A DNA stretch of 41,312 nucleotides from an uncultured Pelagibacteraceae bacterium (GTDB lineage Bacteria > Pseudomonadota > Alphaproteobacteria > Pelagibacterales > Pelagibacteraceae), in NCBI GenBank assembly GCA_902526405.1, contig CABZKL010000011.1, forward strand, positions 1-41,312. Reading direction: 5' to 3'. Below, piece by piece: positions 8,667-17,070 of the stretch. Position numbers and translations under genes: made by a program. Each line of letters opens with the position of its first letter. Within the stretch, counting starts at the first letter, position 1. Below the pieces are notes generated by a model. That model had not been told where the DNA came from. It did no database searches and was given only the letters and a program-made list of their open reading frames with translations.

Positions 8667-9670
8667 TATGTATTTGCTTGATTAGCTTTTTCGTTATTTT
8701 GAACAATTGTCATTATATGTTTCGTTTTTTGAAAATCAGACTCACGAGCCATTAAATTGTCACTTAAATATTTTTTCCATTCCTTTGATCCTATTTGTCC
8801 ATGATATAATCCTACAGTATGTCTCATTATGTGGTTAACTTTAGTTCCTAACTTAACCTCTTTAGCTACATACTCTAAAAGTTGTTCAGCAACTTGCTCT
8901 CGAGTGGGATTATTTTTTGTATTAAATATTTCTTTTTCAATTTCTACTAAAGAATATGGATTTTGATATATGGATCTTCCAATCATTACTCCATCACAAA
9001 TATTTAGATGTTTATTTATTTCATCTATTTTAGAAATACCTCCATTTATAATTATTTCTAGTTCAGGATTTTGTTTTTTAATTTCATAAACCATATTGTA
9101 ATTAAGTTTTGGAATATTTAAATTTTGCTTTGGCGAAAGTCCTGTTAACATTGCCTTTCTAGCGTGTAAAATAAATGTTTTGGTGCCAGCATCTCTCATT
9201 TTGTGTATAAAATTGTTTAAATATTCAAACCTTTCCTCATTATCAAATCCAATTCTAGTTTTAGCAGTAACTGGAATTTTACATGAATTAACCATCGCAC
9301 TTATGCATTCTGCCACAAGATCAGGCTCTTTCATTAAACAAGCACCAAACATATTTTTTTGAACCTTTTTACTAGGACAACCTAAATTAATATTAATTTC
9401 ATTATAGCCTAAATCTTCTGCAATCTTTGCAACTTCGGCTAGCTCCTCTTTATTTGATCCACCAACCTGCAACGCTAATGGTTTTTCTTCAGGACTGTAA
9501 GATAATATTTTTTTTCTATCCCCGTGTATTGCAGATTTTGTTGCAACCATTTCCGTATAAAGCATCACGTTTTTACTCATTAATCTTAAGAAAAAACGAT
9601 CGTGTCTATCTGTGCAATCCATCATTGGAGCAACTGAGATTTTTCTATTAATTTTATTTTTAATATCCAA
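8666..9670 (-). CDS. dusA: tRNA-dihydrouridine(20/20a) synthase
   Basis: 334-residue FMN enzyme that reduces U20/U20a in the tRNA D-loop using NADPH. The N-terminal VAPMMDCTDRHDRFFLRL is diagnostic of the DusA branch, and NLGCPSKKVQKNMFGACLM holds the catalytic Cys98. MIGRSIYQNPY is the FMN phosphate site. The frame has a stop just upstream, so the TTG at 9670 is the only reasonable start; it overlaps the end of dctM by 11 bases and has no clear ribosome site, which implies coupling. A housekeeping tRNA gene inside a transport operon probably reflects genome compaction, not function. Confidence 0.92.
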   Translation of the reverse strand: MDIKNKINRKISVAPMMDCTDRHDRFFLRLMSKNVMLYTEMVATKSAIHGDRKKILSYSPEEKPLALQVGGSNKEELAEVAKIAEDLGYNEININLGCPSKKVQKNMFGACLMKEPDLVAECISAMVNSCKIPVTAKTRIGFDNEERFEYLNNFIHKMRDAGTKTFILHARKAMLTGLSPKQNLNIPKLNYNMVYEIKKQNPELEIIINGGISKIDEINKHLNICDGVMIGRSIYQNPYSLVEIEKEIFNTKNNPTREQVAEQLLEYVAKEVKLGTKVNHIMRHTVGLYHGQIGSKEWKKYLSDNLMARESDFQKTKHIMTIVQNNEKANQANT

Positions 9671-10991
9671 GAGGTTTACCCATTATTTTATCAGGAAGCC
9701 ATGTCACTATTTCTGGAAAGATACATAAAATTAAAATAGCTAATGCCATTATAATCATAAATGGTATTGAGCCTTTTAAAATTTCTGACAAACTTACATC
9801 TGGGGTAATGCCTTTTATTATATAAAGATTTAATCCAACAGGCGGAGTTATTAATCCTATCTCCATATTAATAGTAAATACAATTGCAAACCAATAGGGA
9901 TCAAAACCTAATGTAGTAATTACTGGTAATAATATAGCAGAAGTCATAACGATAACTGCTACTGGAGGTAAAAAGAAACCAGCTATCAAAAGAAATATAT
10001 TTATTAAAAGAAATACAACCCACTTATTTGAACTTAGCTCAACCATACTCTGGGCTAAAGATTGGGTTACATAAAGTTGTGAAAGTGTAAATGCAAATAG
10101 ATAAGACGCTGCAATGATAAACATTATCATCACACTTTCCTTCATTGAAACTTTAACAATATTCCATATTTTTTTTGGCTGATAAATTTTGTAAACAATT
10201 GCTATCAAGACAAAAACTAAGAATGCTCCAACACCTGAAGCTTCTGATGGAGTTGCAACACCGCCATATAAAACGTATAAGACGCCTGCTATAATAGCTA
10301 AGAATGGAAGAACTCTGGGTAACACCTCAAGTTTCTCTCTTAAGGTAGGAGGTGTTCTGTTTTTTAGAGCCTTGGCAGAGTCTTTATCAATAAAATAGCT
10401 ATGTATAAGAGCCCATATAGCAAACATGCCTGCAAGCATAAATCCTGGAACTAAACCACATAAGAACAATCTACCAATTGAAGTACCTGTTGCAATTCCA
10501 TAAACTATTAGAACTATACTTGGAGGAATTAAAACTCCCAACGTACCACCAGCAGCAATAGTGCCTGTAGCAATTTGATCAGAGTAACCTCTTTTTCTCA
10601 TCTCAGGTATTCCCATTGTTCCAATTGCAGCACATGTAGCTGGACTAGATCCACTTAGAGCTGCAAAAATAGAACAAGCACCTATGTTAGAAATAACTAG
10701 GCCTCCTGGAAGCCTCCAAAGCCACCTATCTAAGCCAGTGTATAAATCTTTTCCTGCTGGAGAATTAGCAACAGCCATCCCCATTAAAATAAACATCGGG
10801 ATCGAAAGTAAAACGAATGAATTAAGACCTGCATAAAATGTTTCTGCAAAAACGTCTAGCATTTGAAAACCTTCAAATGATACTAAAAGAACAATTGATA
10901 CAAAACTTAAACCAAATGCAATTGGAATTCCTGAAAATAATACAATTAAAGTAAAAACTGCTACGATTATTGCTATTATTAGAGGGTCCAT
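9660..10991 (-). CDS. TRAP transporter large permease (DctM family)
   Basis: 443 residues with about 12 membrane segments, the normal size of DctM. Motifs include IPMFILMGMAVANS, a Gly/Ser/Ala-rich SIFAALSGSSPATCAAIGTMGIPEM and GLITPPVGLNLYII, all typical of the family. It is the Na+-coupled transport subunit of a TRAP carboxylate importer. It begins at a TAATG overlap with dctQ (10991). Together with dctQ and dctP it forms a complete three-gene system. Confidence 0.93.
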   Translation of the reverse strand: MDPLIIAIIVAVFTLIVLFSGIPIAFGLSFVSIVLLVSFEGFQMLDVFAETFYAGLNSFVLLSIPMFILMGMAVANSPAGKDLYTGLDRWLWRLPGGLVISNIGACSIFAALSGSSPATCAAIGTMGIPEMRKRGYSDQIATGTIAAGGTLGVLIPPSIVLIVYGIATGTSIGRLFLCGLVPGFMLAGMFAIWALIHSYFIDKDSAKALKNRTPPTLREKLEVLPRVLPFLAIIAGVLYVLYGGVATPSEASGVGAFLVFVLIAIVYKIYQPKKIWNIVKVSMKESVMIMFIIAASYLFAFTLSQLYVTQSLAQSMVELSSNKWVVFLLINIFLLIAGFFLPPVAVIVMTSAILLPVITTLGFDPYWFAIVFTINMEIGLITPPVGLNLYIIKGITPDVSLSEILKGSIPFMIIMALAILILCIFPEIVTWLPDKIMGKPLGY

Positions 10992-11485
10992 TATTTTTGA
11001 TCAGCCTCGTCGGTTAACTTTATGATTTCTGCAATATATTGAAGAATCATTAAAATAGCTCCTAACATCATAGATGAATATGGTATCCAAAGAGGTGGGT
11101 CCCAAACTGTGCCAGTTGAGTAATTTTTAGTAAATGCTTCTTCAACCATTAGGAAACCAAAATAAAATAGAATTAAAAAAAATAATAAACTTAGTAAAGA
11201 TGTAAAAATTTTTAATCTTAAAATATTTTTTGAGGACAAAAAGTCATATATCCATTCCATACTAACATGTGCTTTTTCACTTAAAACATAAGCACTACCA
11301 ATAAATGTAGATGCAACTAATAGCATTGTGACCAACTCAGTTTGCCATGTTATTGCTCTTTGAAAAAAATATCTTTCGAATACTAATTCGACAATTACAA
11401 GAATTGATAAAAGTAAAGCCAGAACAGCAAAAGCTCCGCAAGCTTTAGCTGTAAAATCACAGAATTTTAAATATTTATTTTTCAT
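10991..11485 (-). CDS. TRAP transporter small permease (DctQ family)
   Basis: 164 residues with four hydrophobic segments (about 14-34, 45-66, 88-112 and 130-152), as in DctQ. VYVL-like and SEKAHVSMEWIYDFLS motifs match the conserved 'G.R.. HI.vd' region after helix 2. It is the small membrane subunit pairing with DctM. The start codon follows a hairpin and nine T directly. The AGGGG in the hairpin's 3' arm is the only Shine-Dalgarno candidate. Confidence 0.9.
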   Translation of the reverse strand: MKNKYLKFCDFTAKACGAFAVLALLLSILVIVELVFERYFFQRAITWQTELVTMLLVASTFIGSAYVLSEKAHVSMEWIYDFLSSKNILRLKIFTSLLSLLFFLILFYFGFLMVEEAFTKNYSTGTVWDPPLWIPYSSMMLGAILMILQYIAEIIKLTDEADQK

Positions 11486-11523
11486 AAAAAAAAACCCCTA
11501 CTTATTTTTGATAAATAGGGGTT
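11486..11523 (-). terminator. Attenuator-like hairpin between dctP and dctQ
   Basis: On the minus strand, an 8-bp stem AACCCCTA/TAGGGGTT (11516-11523 with 11493-11500) is extended inward by a mismatch and four more pairs around a 5-nt loop. Nine T (11486-11494) then run straight into the dctQ ATG. It has the form of an intrinsic terminator. Its 3' arm also contains AGGGG at Shine-Dalgarno distance from dctQ, so folding could both cut transcription and hide the ribosome site. Confidence 0.8.
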
Positions 11524-11537
11524 CTTTATATATTAAT

Positions 11538-12548
11538 TTATTTAACTGCCAAAGCCATTTCCATTAGTTTATCACCACCTGGAACTTTTTCAGCAAAAGC
11601 TTTATGAGAAGATTTCTTTGCAATTTCAACCCATGCCGCATGATCTTTTTCATCCATGTAGACTAATTTAACACCTGCAGCTTTATATGCGTCTTCAAAC
11701 TTTTTGTCTAAGTTCTCAACTTGAGCTGTCATATATTTTTCAGCTACTTTACCCGCAGCCATTAGTGCTTTTTGTTGTTTAGAATTTAAAGCATCATATG
11801 ATTTTTTAGACATTAGAATTGGCTCATACATAAACCATAATCCAAATTTTCCTGGAGGTGTTGCGCAAGTTACTTGCTCGTAAATTTTATAACTTACAAA
11901 ACTTCCTGAACTTGTATTTGCACCTGTTAATACACCTGTTTGTAATCCAGTATAAATTTCAGATGATGGCATACTTTGAATACCTGCACCCGCTGCTTCT
12001 AACATTTGATTAAAAGCTTTTCCAGCAGCCCTCATGACCTGCCCTTTTGCATCACTAGGATTTTTAATACATTGAGATTTAGAAGCAAATCCGCCACCTA
12101 ACCAAGCATCTGATAAAACAACAACACCTGCATCATTTATAATTCTTTTAATTTCAGTCATCATAGGACCTTTATTAAATCTTAATGCATGGTCGTGATT
12201 TTTTACAGTTCCTGGCATTAAAGTTGCGTCAAATTCTGGATGGAATTTAGAAGCATATGCTAAAGGAAATGCAGAAATATCCAATTGACCAGTTGTCATT
12301 GGTTTCCACTGCTCTTTTGGTTTGTATAAAGATTTTGCTGGGTAAATTCTTATATCTATTCCAACATTAGCCTTTTTAACCTCATCTGCAATTATTTGAA
12401 CCATTTCATGTCTTGGATCAAATGAACCGTCAGCTCTTGGAGTTCCTGGCCATTGGTGACTTGCTTTTAAAGTTACAGCATAAGCAGATCCAATTAAAGT
12501 GAACGCAAGAACGAATGAAGTTAAATATAAAGATATTTTTTTTAACAT
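11538..12548 (-). CDS. TRAP transporter periplasmic solute-binding protein (DctP family)
   Basis: 336 residues with a clear signal peptide (MLKKISLYLTSFVLAFTLIG, cleavage likely after SAYA). The DctP fold follows: an LKASHQWPG first strand, a central GQVMRAAGKAFNQML segment carrying the Arg that normally binds the ligand carboxylate, and PGKFGLWFMYEPILMSKKSYDAL. It captures a carboxylate in the periplasm for DctQM. A strong ribosome site (GAGGGAG) precedes the ATG. Substrate cannot be read from sequence; the neighbourhood (malonyl-CoA decarboxylase, class III CoA-transferase) suggests a dicarboxylate such as malonate. Confidence 0.92.
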   Translation of the reverse strand: MLKKISLYLTSFVLAFTLIGSAYAVTLKASHQWPGTPRADGSFDPRHEMVQIIADEVKKANVGIDIRIYPAKSLYKPKEQWKPMTTGQLDISAFPLAYASKFHPEFDATLMPGTVKNHDHALRFNKGPMMTEIKRIINDAGVVVLSDAWLGGGFASKSQCIKNPSDAKGQVMRAAGKAFNQMLEAAGAGIQSMPSSEIYTGLQTGVLTGANTSSGSFVSYKIYEQVTCATPPGKFGLWFMYEPILMSKKSYDALNSKQQKALMAAGKVAEKYMTAQVENLDKKFEDAYKAAGVKLVYMDEKDHAAWVEIAKKSSHKAFAEKVPGGDKLMEMALAVK

Positions 12549-12583
12549 TTAATTCTCCCTCTATTGTTATTTATGATAGTAGT

Positions 12584-12612
12584 ATTAAAATGAAGATATC
12601 TTTAAGAGTCAA
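12584..12612 (-). promoter_or_regulatory. Sigma70-like promoter of the TRAP operon with spacer palindrome
   Basis: On the minus strand, TTGACT (12607-12612) and TTTAAT (12584-12589) are 17 bp apart. This predicts a transcript start near 12577 and a leader of about 29 nt to the dctP ATG. The spacer contains the perfect 10-bp palindrome AAGATATCTT (12593-12602), a possible operator. Confidence 0.6.
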
Positions 12613-12644
12613 GGCTACAAAATACGATTAATTTTATATAACAA

Positions 12645-13790
12645 ATGGATGGACCTTTAAAAAATCTATTGGTAGTTGATTTAACAAGGGTATTGGTGGG
12701 CCCTTATTGTACAATGATTTTATCAGACCTTGGTGCGAGGGTGATAAAAGTTGAGGCTCCTGAAATTGGCGATGACTCTAGAAAATTTGGTCCTTTTATT
12801 GAGGATTATTCTGCGTATTTTATGTCTCTTAATAGAGGAAAAGAAAGCATAGCTTTAAATTTAAAAAATTCTGATGATAAAAAAATATTTGATAAAATTT
12901 TGGCTAAAGCAGATATTTTAGTCGAAAATTTCAAACCTGGTACTCTAAAAAAGTGGGGATATGGTTGGGAAGAGGTTAATAAAAAATTTCCTAAATTAAT
13001 TTATGCCTCGGCTTCGGGTTTTGGTCAAACTGGTCCATTAAAAGAATTGCCAGCTTACGATATGGTTGTTCAAGGTATGGGTGGATTAATGAGCGTAACT
13101 GGTCAGCCTAATTCAGAACCGACTAGAGTTGGAACTTCAATTGGTGATATTACGGCAGGCTTATTTACTGCCATAGGAATTAACGCAGCACTATATGATA
13201 GACAAATGACAGGCAAGGGAATGTATATAGATGTATCAATGCTTGATTGTCAAATTGCAATTCTTGAAAACGCAATTGCAAGATATTTATCTAAAAATGA
13301 AATACCTAAGCCTATGGGTTCAAGGCACCCTTCGATAGCTCCGTTTGAAGCATTTAAAACTAAAGATAGCTATATAATTATTGCTGCAGGAAATGATAAA
13401 TTATTTGAAAAACTCTGCAACATTCTAGATATTTCAGAAATTTTTACTAATGAAAAATTTAAAACTAATTCTGCAAGAGCAAAAAACATGGATGAGCTTA
13501 AAGCAATTCTAGAAAATAAACTTTCTGCTAAATCAACAGATGAATGGGTTAGTAAAATGGAGAAAGATAAAATTCCTTGTGGTCCTATATTTAATATTAA
13601 AGAAGCAGTTGAAAATCCACAAATTGAAGCAAGAAACATGATTGTAAAAGCGTATCATAAAGTAATAGGAGATTTTAGATTGGCAGGAAACCCAATTAAA
13701 ATGTCTACATATGACGATCCTGATAAAAGAGGTGATATTCCAGATCTAGATGAGCACAGAGAAAAAATAATAAAAGAATTTATAAATTAA
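12645..13790 (+). CDS. Class III (CaiB/BaiF family) CoA-transferase
   Basis: 381 residues, full length for the family. It opens with LLVVDLTRVLVGPYCTMILSDLGA and RVIKVEAPEIGDD, followed by NRGKESIALNLK. GKGMYIDVSMLD contains the catalytic Asp201, equivalent to Asp169 of formyl-CoA transferase. Such enzymes move CoA between carboxylic acids through an aspartyl-CoA anhydride. The gene is divergent from dctP across 96 bp. If the TRAP system imports malonate, this enzyme could make malonyl-CoA for the decarboxylase (inference); succinate, oxalate or mesaconate-type acids are alternatives. There is no ribosome site, and TATATA lies only about 10 nt before the ATG, so the message may be nearly leaderless. 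Confidence 0.9.
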   Translation: MDGPLKNLLVVDLTRVLVGPYCTMILSDLGARVIKVEAPEIGDDSRKFGPFIEDYSAYFMSLNRGKESIALNLKNSDDKKIFDKILAKADILVENFKPGTLKKWGYGWEEVNKKFPKLIYASASGFGQTGPLKELPAYDMVVQGMGGLMSVTGQPNSEPTRVGTSIGDITAGLFTAIGINAALYDRQMTGKGMYIDVSMLDCQIAILENAIARYLSKNEIPKPMGSRHPSIAPFEAFKTKDSYIIIAAGNDKLFEKLCNILDISEIFTNEKFKTNSARAKNMDELKAILENKLSAKSTDEWVSKMEKDKIPCGPIFNIKEAVENPQIEARNMIVKAYHKVIGDFRLAGNPIKMSTYDDPDKRGDIPDLDEHREKIIKEFIN

Positions 13791-13793
13791 AAT

Positions 13794-14315
13794 TTATTGA
13801 TCTTCTTGAGTATCCTCTTTAGTTGGCTCTTCACTATCTGAAACTTCGTCTAAAGATACTTCACCATCTTCATTCATAGTTTCTTCTCCAACTGAACTAT
13901 CGACATCTGCTTTAGCAGTTTCAGATAATTCAGCTAAATCCTCTTTTGTAAGTTGAATTTTTTCTGGAGTTTTTCTTGCTCTTTTCGATGGAAGAATTGG
14001 GGTTCCACTTTTAGAAATTTCTCCTTTGTATAAATTTTCAAAATCATCACCAATGTCTTCATCATCTTCAGCGGTGTCATCGACTTGTTCAACATGTTTT
14101 CTAAGTTTATAAACTGCATTGTCCGTTAAATCAGATACTTGAATTTTTTCCTCAGCGATTTCTCTCAATGAAATGACTGTGTTTTTATCATTATCTCTGT
14201 TAATTGTTGGCTCTATACCAGCATTTAGTTGGGTAGCTCTTTCTTTAGCTACCAATACTAATTCATAGGGGCTATCTACTTTATCGATGCAGTCTTCTAC
14301 AGTTACTCTTGCCAT
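13794..14315 (-). CDS. rpoZ: RNA polymerase omega subunit with long acidic C-terminal tail
   Basis: Residues 1-80 are a standard omega subunit ([20 protein letters not shown], then AKERATQLN and [12 protein letters not shown]), which helps assemble beta' into RNA polymerase. From about residue 80 to 173 the protein becomes a low-complexity tail rich in Asp and Glu, broken by a short basic patch ([11 protein letters not shown]). Most omegas are 70-130 residues, so this is long. The gene is convergent with the CoA-transferase gene (3 nt apart) and follows the MFS gene on the same strand by 43 nt. Confidence 0.88.
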   Translation of the reverse strand: MARVTVEDCIDKVDSPYELVLVAKERATQLNAGIEPTINRDNDKNTVISLREIAEEKIQVSDLTDNAVYKLRKHVEQVDDTAEDDEDIGDDFENLYKGEISKSGTPILPSKRARKTPEKIQLTKEDLAELSETAKADVDSSVGEETMNEDGEVSLDEVSDSEEPTKEDTQEDQ

Positions 14316-14358
14316 GCGAGGTATCTATACAGAGAGACCTATAAAAGCAAGGAGTTTT

Positions 14359-15564
14359 TTATATATATTGTGGATTTAGCTTACTTCTAACTAAATAAAG
14401 CAGAATTATTGAGGTCAAAATATATACCCCTGAAACAATAGCTATTTGCTCAATTGAAAATTTAATATCTATAAGTATGCCAAATAATGCTGTTCCAAAA
14501 GCAGTAGCAAATACCATTAATGCTGTTGTGAGAGCTTTAATAGATCCAATATGCTTAACGCCGTAAATTTCAGCCCATGTAGATGATCCTAAAACATTAG
14601 CTAGACCGTTAGTAATACCAAGTAAACCAAAGAAAAAAAATGATGAAATCTCAACATCAAAATAGAATAGGACTACAGTTGAAAAAAATAGAGGTACATT
14701 CATATAAATTAATAATTTTCTGCTGGTAAATTTATCAATCAAGAAACCTGAAATAAATAATGTTACCACAGATAATATTGAGTAGACCATGAAGGATTGA
14801 GCAATTACATATGGACCCCAATCTTTTGAACTTGTTATAAAAGATTGGTAAACAAATGTACCTGTTGCAATCCATGGCATAGCTAGCATAGTCATACAAA
14901 CAATATAAAATCTATAATCTTTCAAAACTTCTATTCTTTTCCATTGTTTTATTGGTTTGGTGATAACTTCGTTATTACTATCTTCTCTGGTATCAAGTTT
15001 AACTTCTTTGACTAAAAAATATGAAGCAATTGGTAAAAATATAATTACTAAAATAGAAATAGAAACCCAAATATCTCTCCAATGTATAAATGTAAGTAAA
15101 AAAACAATTAAAACAGGTAAGATAAATTCTGCTAAAGATAAACCTAACCAGCCAGTACTTAAAGCTCTACCTCTATTTTTTTCAAAAAACCGGGAAATTG
15201 TTGTTGTTGCAGTATGGCTTGATAAACCTTGACCTGATAATCTCATTAAAAAAATTCCAACAAATAAAAAAATGACAGAAGAAATTTTAGAAAATATAAA
15301 ACAAGAAATTGATAGAAATATAATTACATAGGATGCAAATTTTAAAATATTAACATCATCTATTTTTTTTCCTATCCAAACTAAAACGATACTACTTAAT
15401 AAAGTTGCTGATGCATAAATTGAGCCAAATTGTCCGTGGGTAATTGATAAAGCATCTCTAATACTAGAATTAAAAAGACCAAGAAAAAAACTCTGTCCAA
15501 AACTTGAAAAAAATGTAAAAATAAAACCAAATATAATTACTTTTAAACTTAAACTTTTAAACAT
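14359..15564 (-). CDS. Major facilitator superfamily transporter
   Basis: 401 residues with about 12 hydrophobic segments in two halves joined by a charged loop near residues 190-215. It shows the MFS loop 2-3 type motif (GKKIDDVNILK) and the helix 4 region LMRLSGQGLSSHTATTTISRFFEKNRGRAL, with RGRA at the start of helix 5. Related carriers are often monocarboxylate or oxalate/formate-type MFS proteins, but no substrate can be assigned. Its start codon is only 11 bp from that of the divergent dehydrogenase gene, so its promoter must overlap that gene. Confidence 0.85.
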   Translation of the reverse strand: MFKSLSLKVIIFGFIFTFFSSFGQSFFLGLFNSSIRDALSITHGQFGSIYASATLLSSIVLVWIGKKIDDVNILKFASYVIIFLSISCFIFSKISSVIFLFVGIFLMRLSGQGLSSHTATTTISRFFEKNRGRALSTGWLGLSLAEFILPVLIVFLLTFIHWRDIWVSISILVIIFLPIASYFLVKEVKLDTREDSNNEVITKPIKQWKRIEVLKDYRFYIVCMTMLAMPWIATGTFVYQSFITSSKDWGPYVIAQSFMVYSILSVVTLFISGFLIDKFTSRKLLIYMNVPLFFSTVVLFYFDVEISSFFFFGLLGITNGLANVLGSSTWAEIYGVKHIGSIKALTTALMVFATAFGTALFGILIDIKFSIEQIAIVSGVYILTSIILLYLVRSKLNPQYI

Positions 15565-15575
15565 AGATAAAAATT

Positions 15576-16451
15576 ATGACTTTTAATGTTGCTTTCATAG
15601 GTCTTGGGGTTATGGGCTACCCAATGGCTGGATATATATCAAAAGCCGGACACAATGTAACTGTTTTTAATAGAACAAAATCAAAAGCAGAAAAATGGAT
15701 TGGTGAATACAAAGGTAAAATGGCTAATACGCCAGCTGAAGCTGCAGATAGTGCTGACTTTATTTTTACTTGCGTTGGAAACGACAATGATCTTAAAGAA
15801 GTATCTTTAGGAGAAAATGGATTATTTAACACGGCTAAAAAAGGTTGTGTTTATATTGATAATTCTACTGTATCAGCAGAAATTTCTAGAGAGCTTTACA
15901 AAGCTGCAAAAGAAAAAGGATTTGAGTTTTTAGATGCACCTATTTCTGGTGGTCAAGCAGGTGCAGAGGGTGGAATATTAACAGTTATGGTTGGTGGTGA
16001 TGAAGATACATTTAAAAAAGCACAACCGGTCATTGATTGTTATAGTCAAAAAGTTAAATTAATTGGTCCTTCTGGTAGTGGACAGCTAACTAAAATGATG
16101 AACCAAATGTGTATAGCTGGAACTGTTCAAGGATTGTCTGAAGCTATTAACTTTGGAATTAATGCTGGGCTAGATATGGACAAAGTTATGGAAACTATTT
16201 CAAAGGGTGCGGCTCAGTCTTGGCAAATGGAAAACAGATATCGAACAATGACAGATGATAAGTTTGATTATGGTTTTGCTGTAGATTGGATGAGAAAAGA
16301 TTTAGCAATAGTTATTGAGGAAGCTAAGAGAAATGGTTCACCTGTACCCATCACAGAAATTGTGGATGGTTATTATTCTAAAGTTCAAGAAATGGGTGGT
16401 AATCGTTGGGATAGCTCAAGTTTGATAGCTCTATTAAAAAAGAAAAAATAA
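15576..16451 (+). CDS. NAD(P)-dependent beta-hydroxyacid dehydrogenase (3-hydroxyisobutyrate dehydrogenase family)
   Basis: 291 residues. The Rossmann motif GLGVMG is at 9-14, and an Arg (NRT, 32-34) after the second strand points to NADPH. The substrate-binding DAPISGGQAGAEGG lies at 120-133, and the catalytic Lys173 sits in GSGQLTKMMNQM. The family includes 3-hydroxyisobutyrate dehydrogenase, tartronate semialdehyde reductase and glyoxylate/succinic semialdehyde reductases. The NADP-type loop favours a semialdehyde reductase, but the exact substrate is open. The next gene follows after 3 nt. The start is fixed by its closeness to the Rossmann motif. Confidence 0.9.
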   Translation: MTFNVAFIGLGVMGYPMAGYISKAGHNVTVFNRTKSKAEKWIGEYKGKMANTPAEAADSADFIFTCVGNDNDLKEVSLGENGLFNTAKKGCVYIDNSTVSAEISRELYKAAKEKGFEFLDAPISGGQAGAEGGILTVMVGGDEDTFKKAQPVIDCYSQKVKLIGPSGSGQLTKMMNQMCIAGTVQGLSEAINFGINAGLDMDKVMETISKGAAQSWQMENRYRTMTDDKFDYGFAVDWMRKDLAIVIEEAKRNGSPVPITEIVDGYYSKVQEMGGNRWDSSSLIALLKKKK

Positions 16452-16454
16452 TTT

Positions 16455-17060
16455 GTGACTGATACTGTTCCTTATTACGAGGACTTTTCTGAGATCAAAA
16501 AGAAAATTTGGTCAATGTTGAACAATGCTGTCAAAGACAGAAGTTCTCAATTTAGAATCCCAGTTTTTTCGTGTGGAAACAATGACAACATTGAAAGTAG
16601 AATTGTAGTTTTAAGAAAATCAGATGAAAATAATAATATAGTCCAATTTCACAGTGATATTAGATCTGACAAAATAAATATTTTAAAAAAAAATCCTAAA
16701 GCATCTTTTCTGTTTTACGATAAAGAATTAAAAATCCAAGTTAGATTAAAAGTGGAAGCACTTATTAACCATAATAATGATATTGCAAAACAATCTTGGG
16801 AAAAAACTCAACATATAAGTAGAAAATGTTATTTAGTTGATAATGGTCCTGGCACAATTTCAGATGAACCAACTTCTGGCTTAAAACCAGAACTTGATAA
16901 TTTTGATTATACAAAAGAGCAAAGTGAGGCAGGTTATAAAAATTTTACTGTTATTCAGTGTAAAATTAAGTCTATTGAATGGTTGTACTTAGCAGCTAAA
17001 GGTCACCGAAGAGCCAGATTTGATTTAGAAAATAATAAAGATAATTGGTTAGTTCCCTAA
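16455..17060 (+). CDS. Pyridoxamine 5'-phosphate oxidase-like FMN-binding protein
   Basis: 201 residues from a GTG start 3 nt after the dehydrogenase stop. The split-barrel flavin fold is suggested by SRIVVLRKSDENNNIVQFHSD, then SDKINILKKNPKASFLFYD and the C-terminal SIEWLYLAAKGHRRARFD. The ending resembles the Alr4036/Pyridox_oxase_2 branch, not true PdxH. It probably binds FMN and acts as a small oxidoreductase; a role in vitamin B6 synthesis is unproven. Co-transcription with the dehydrogenase is likely. Confidence 0.8.
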   Translation: MTDTVPYYEDFSEIKKKIWSMLNNAVKDRSSQFRIPVFSCGNNDNIESRIVVLRKSDENNNIVQFHSDIRSDKINILKKNPKASFLFYDKELKIQVRLKVEALINHNNDIAKQSWEKTQHISRKCYLVDNGPGTISDEPTSGLKPELDNFDYTKEQSEAGYKNFTVIQCKIKSIEWLYLAAKGHRRARFDLENNKDNWLVP

Positions 17061-17070
17061 TTATCTAATT

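Noticed and set aside
14957..15232. 91-codon plus-strand ORF inside the MFS gene
   Set aside because: Shadow of the MFS coding frame; the opposite strand has unmistakable MFS motifs.
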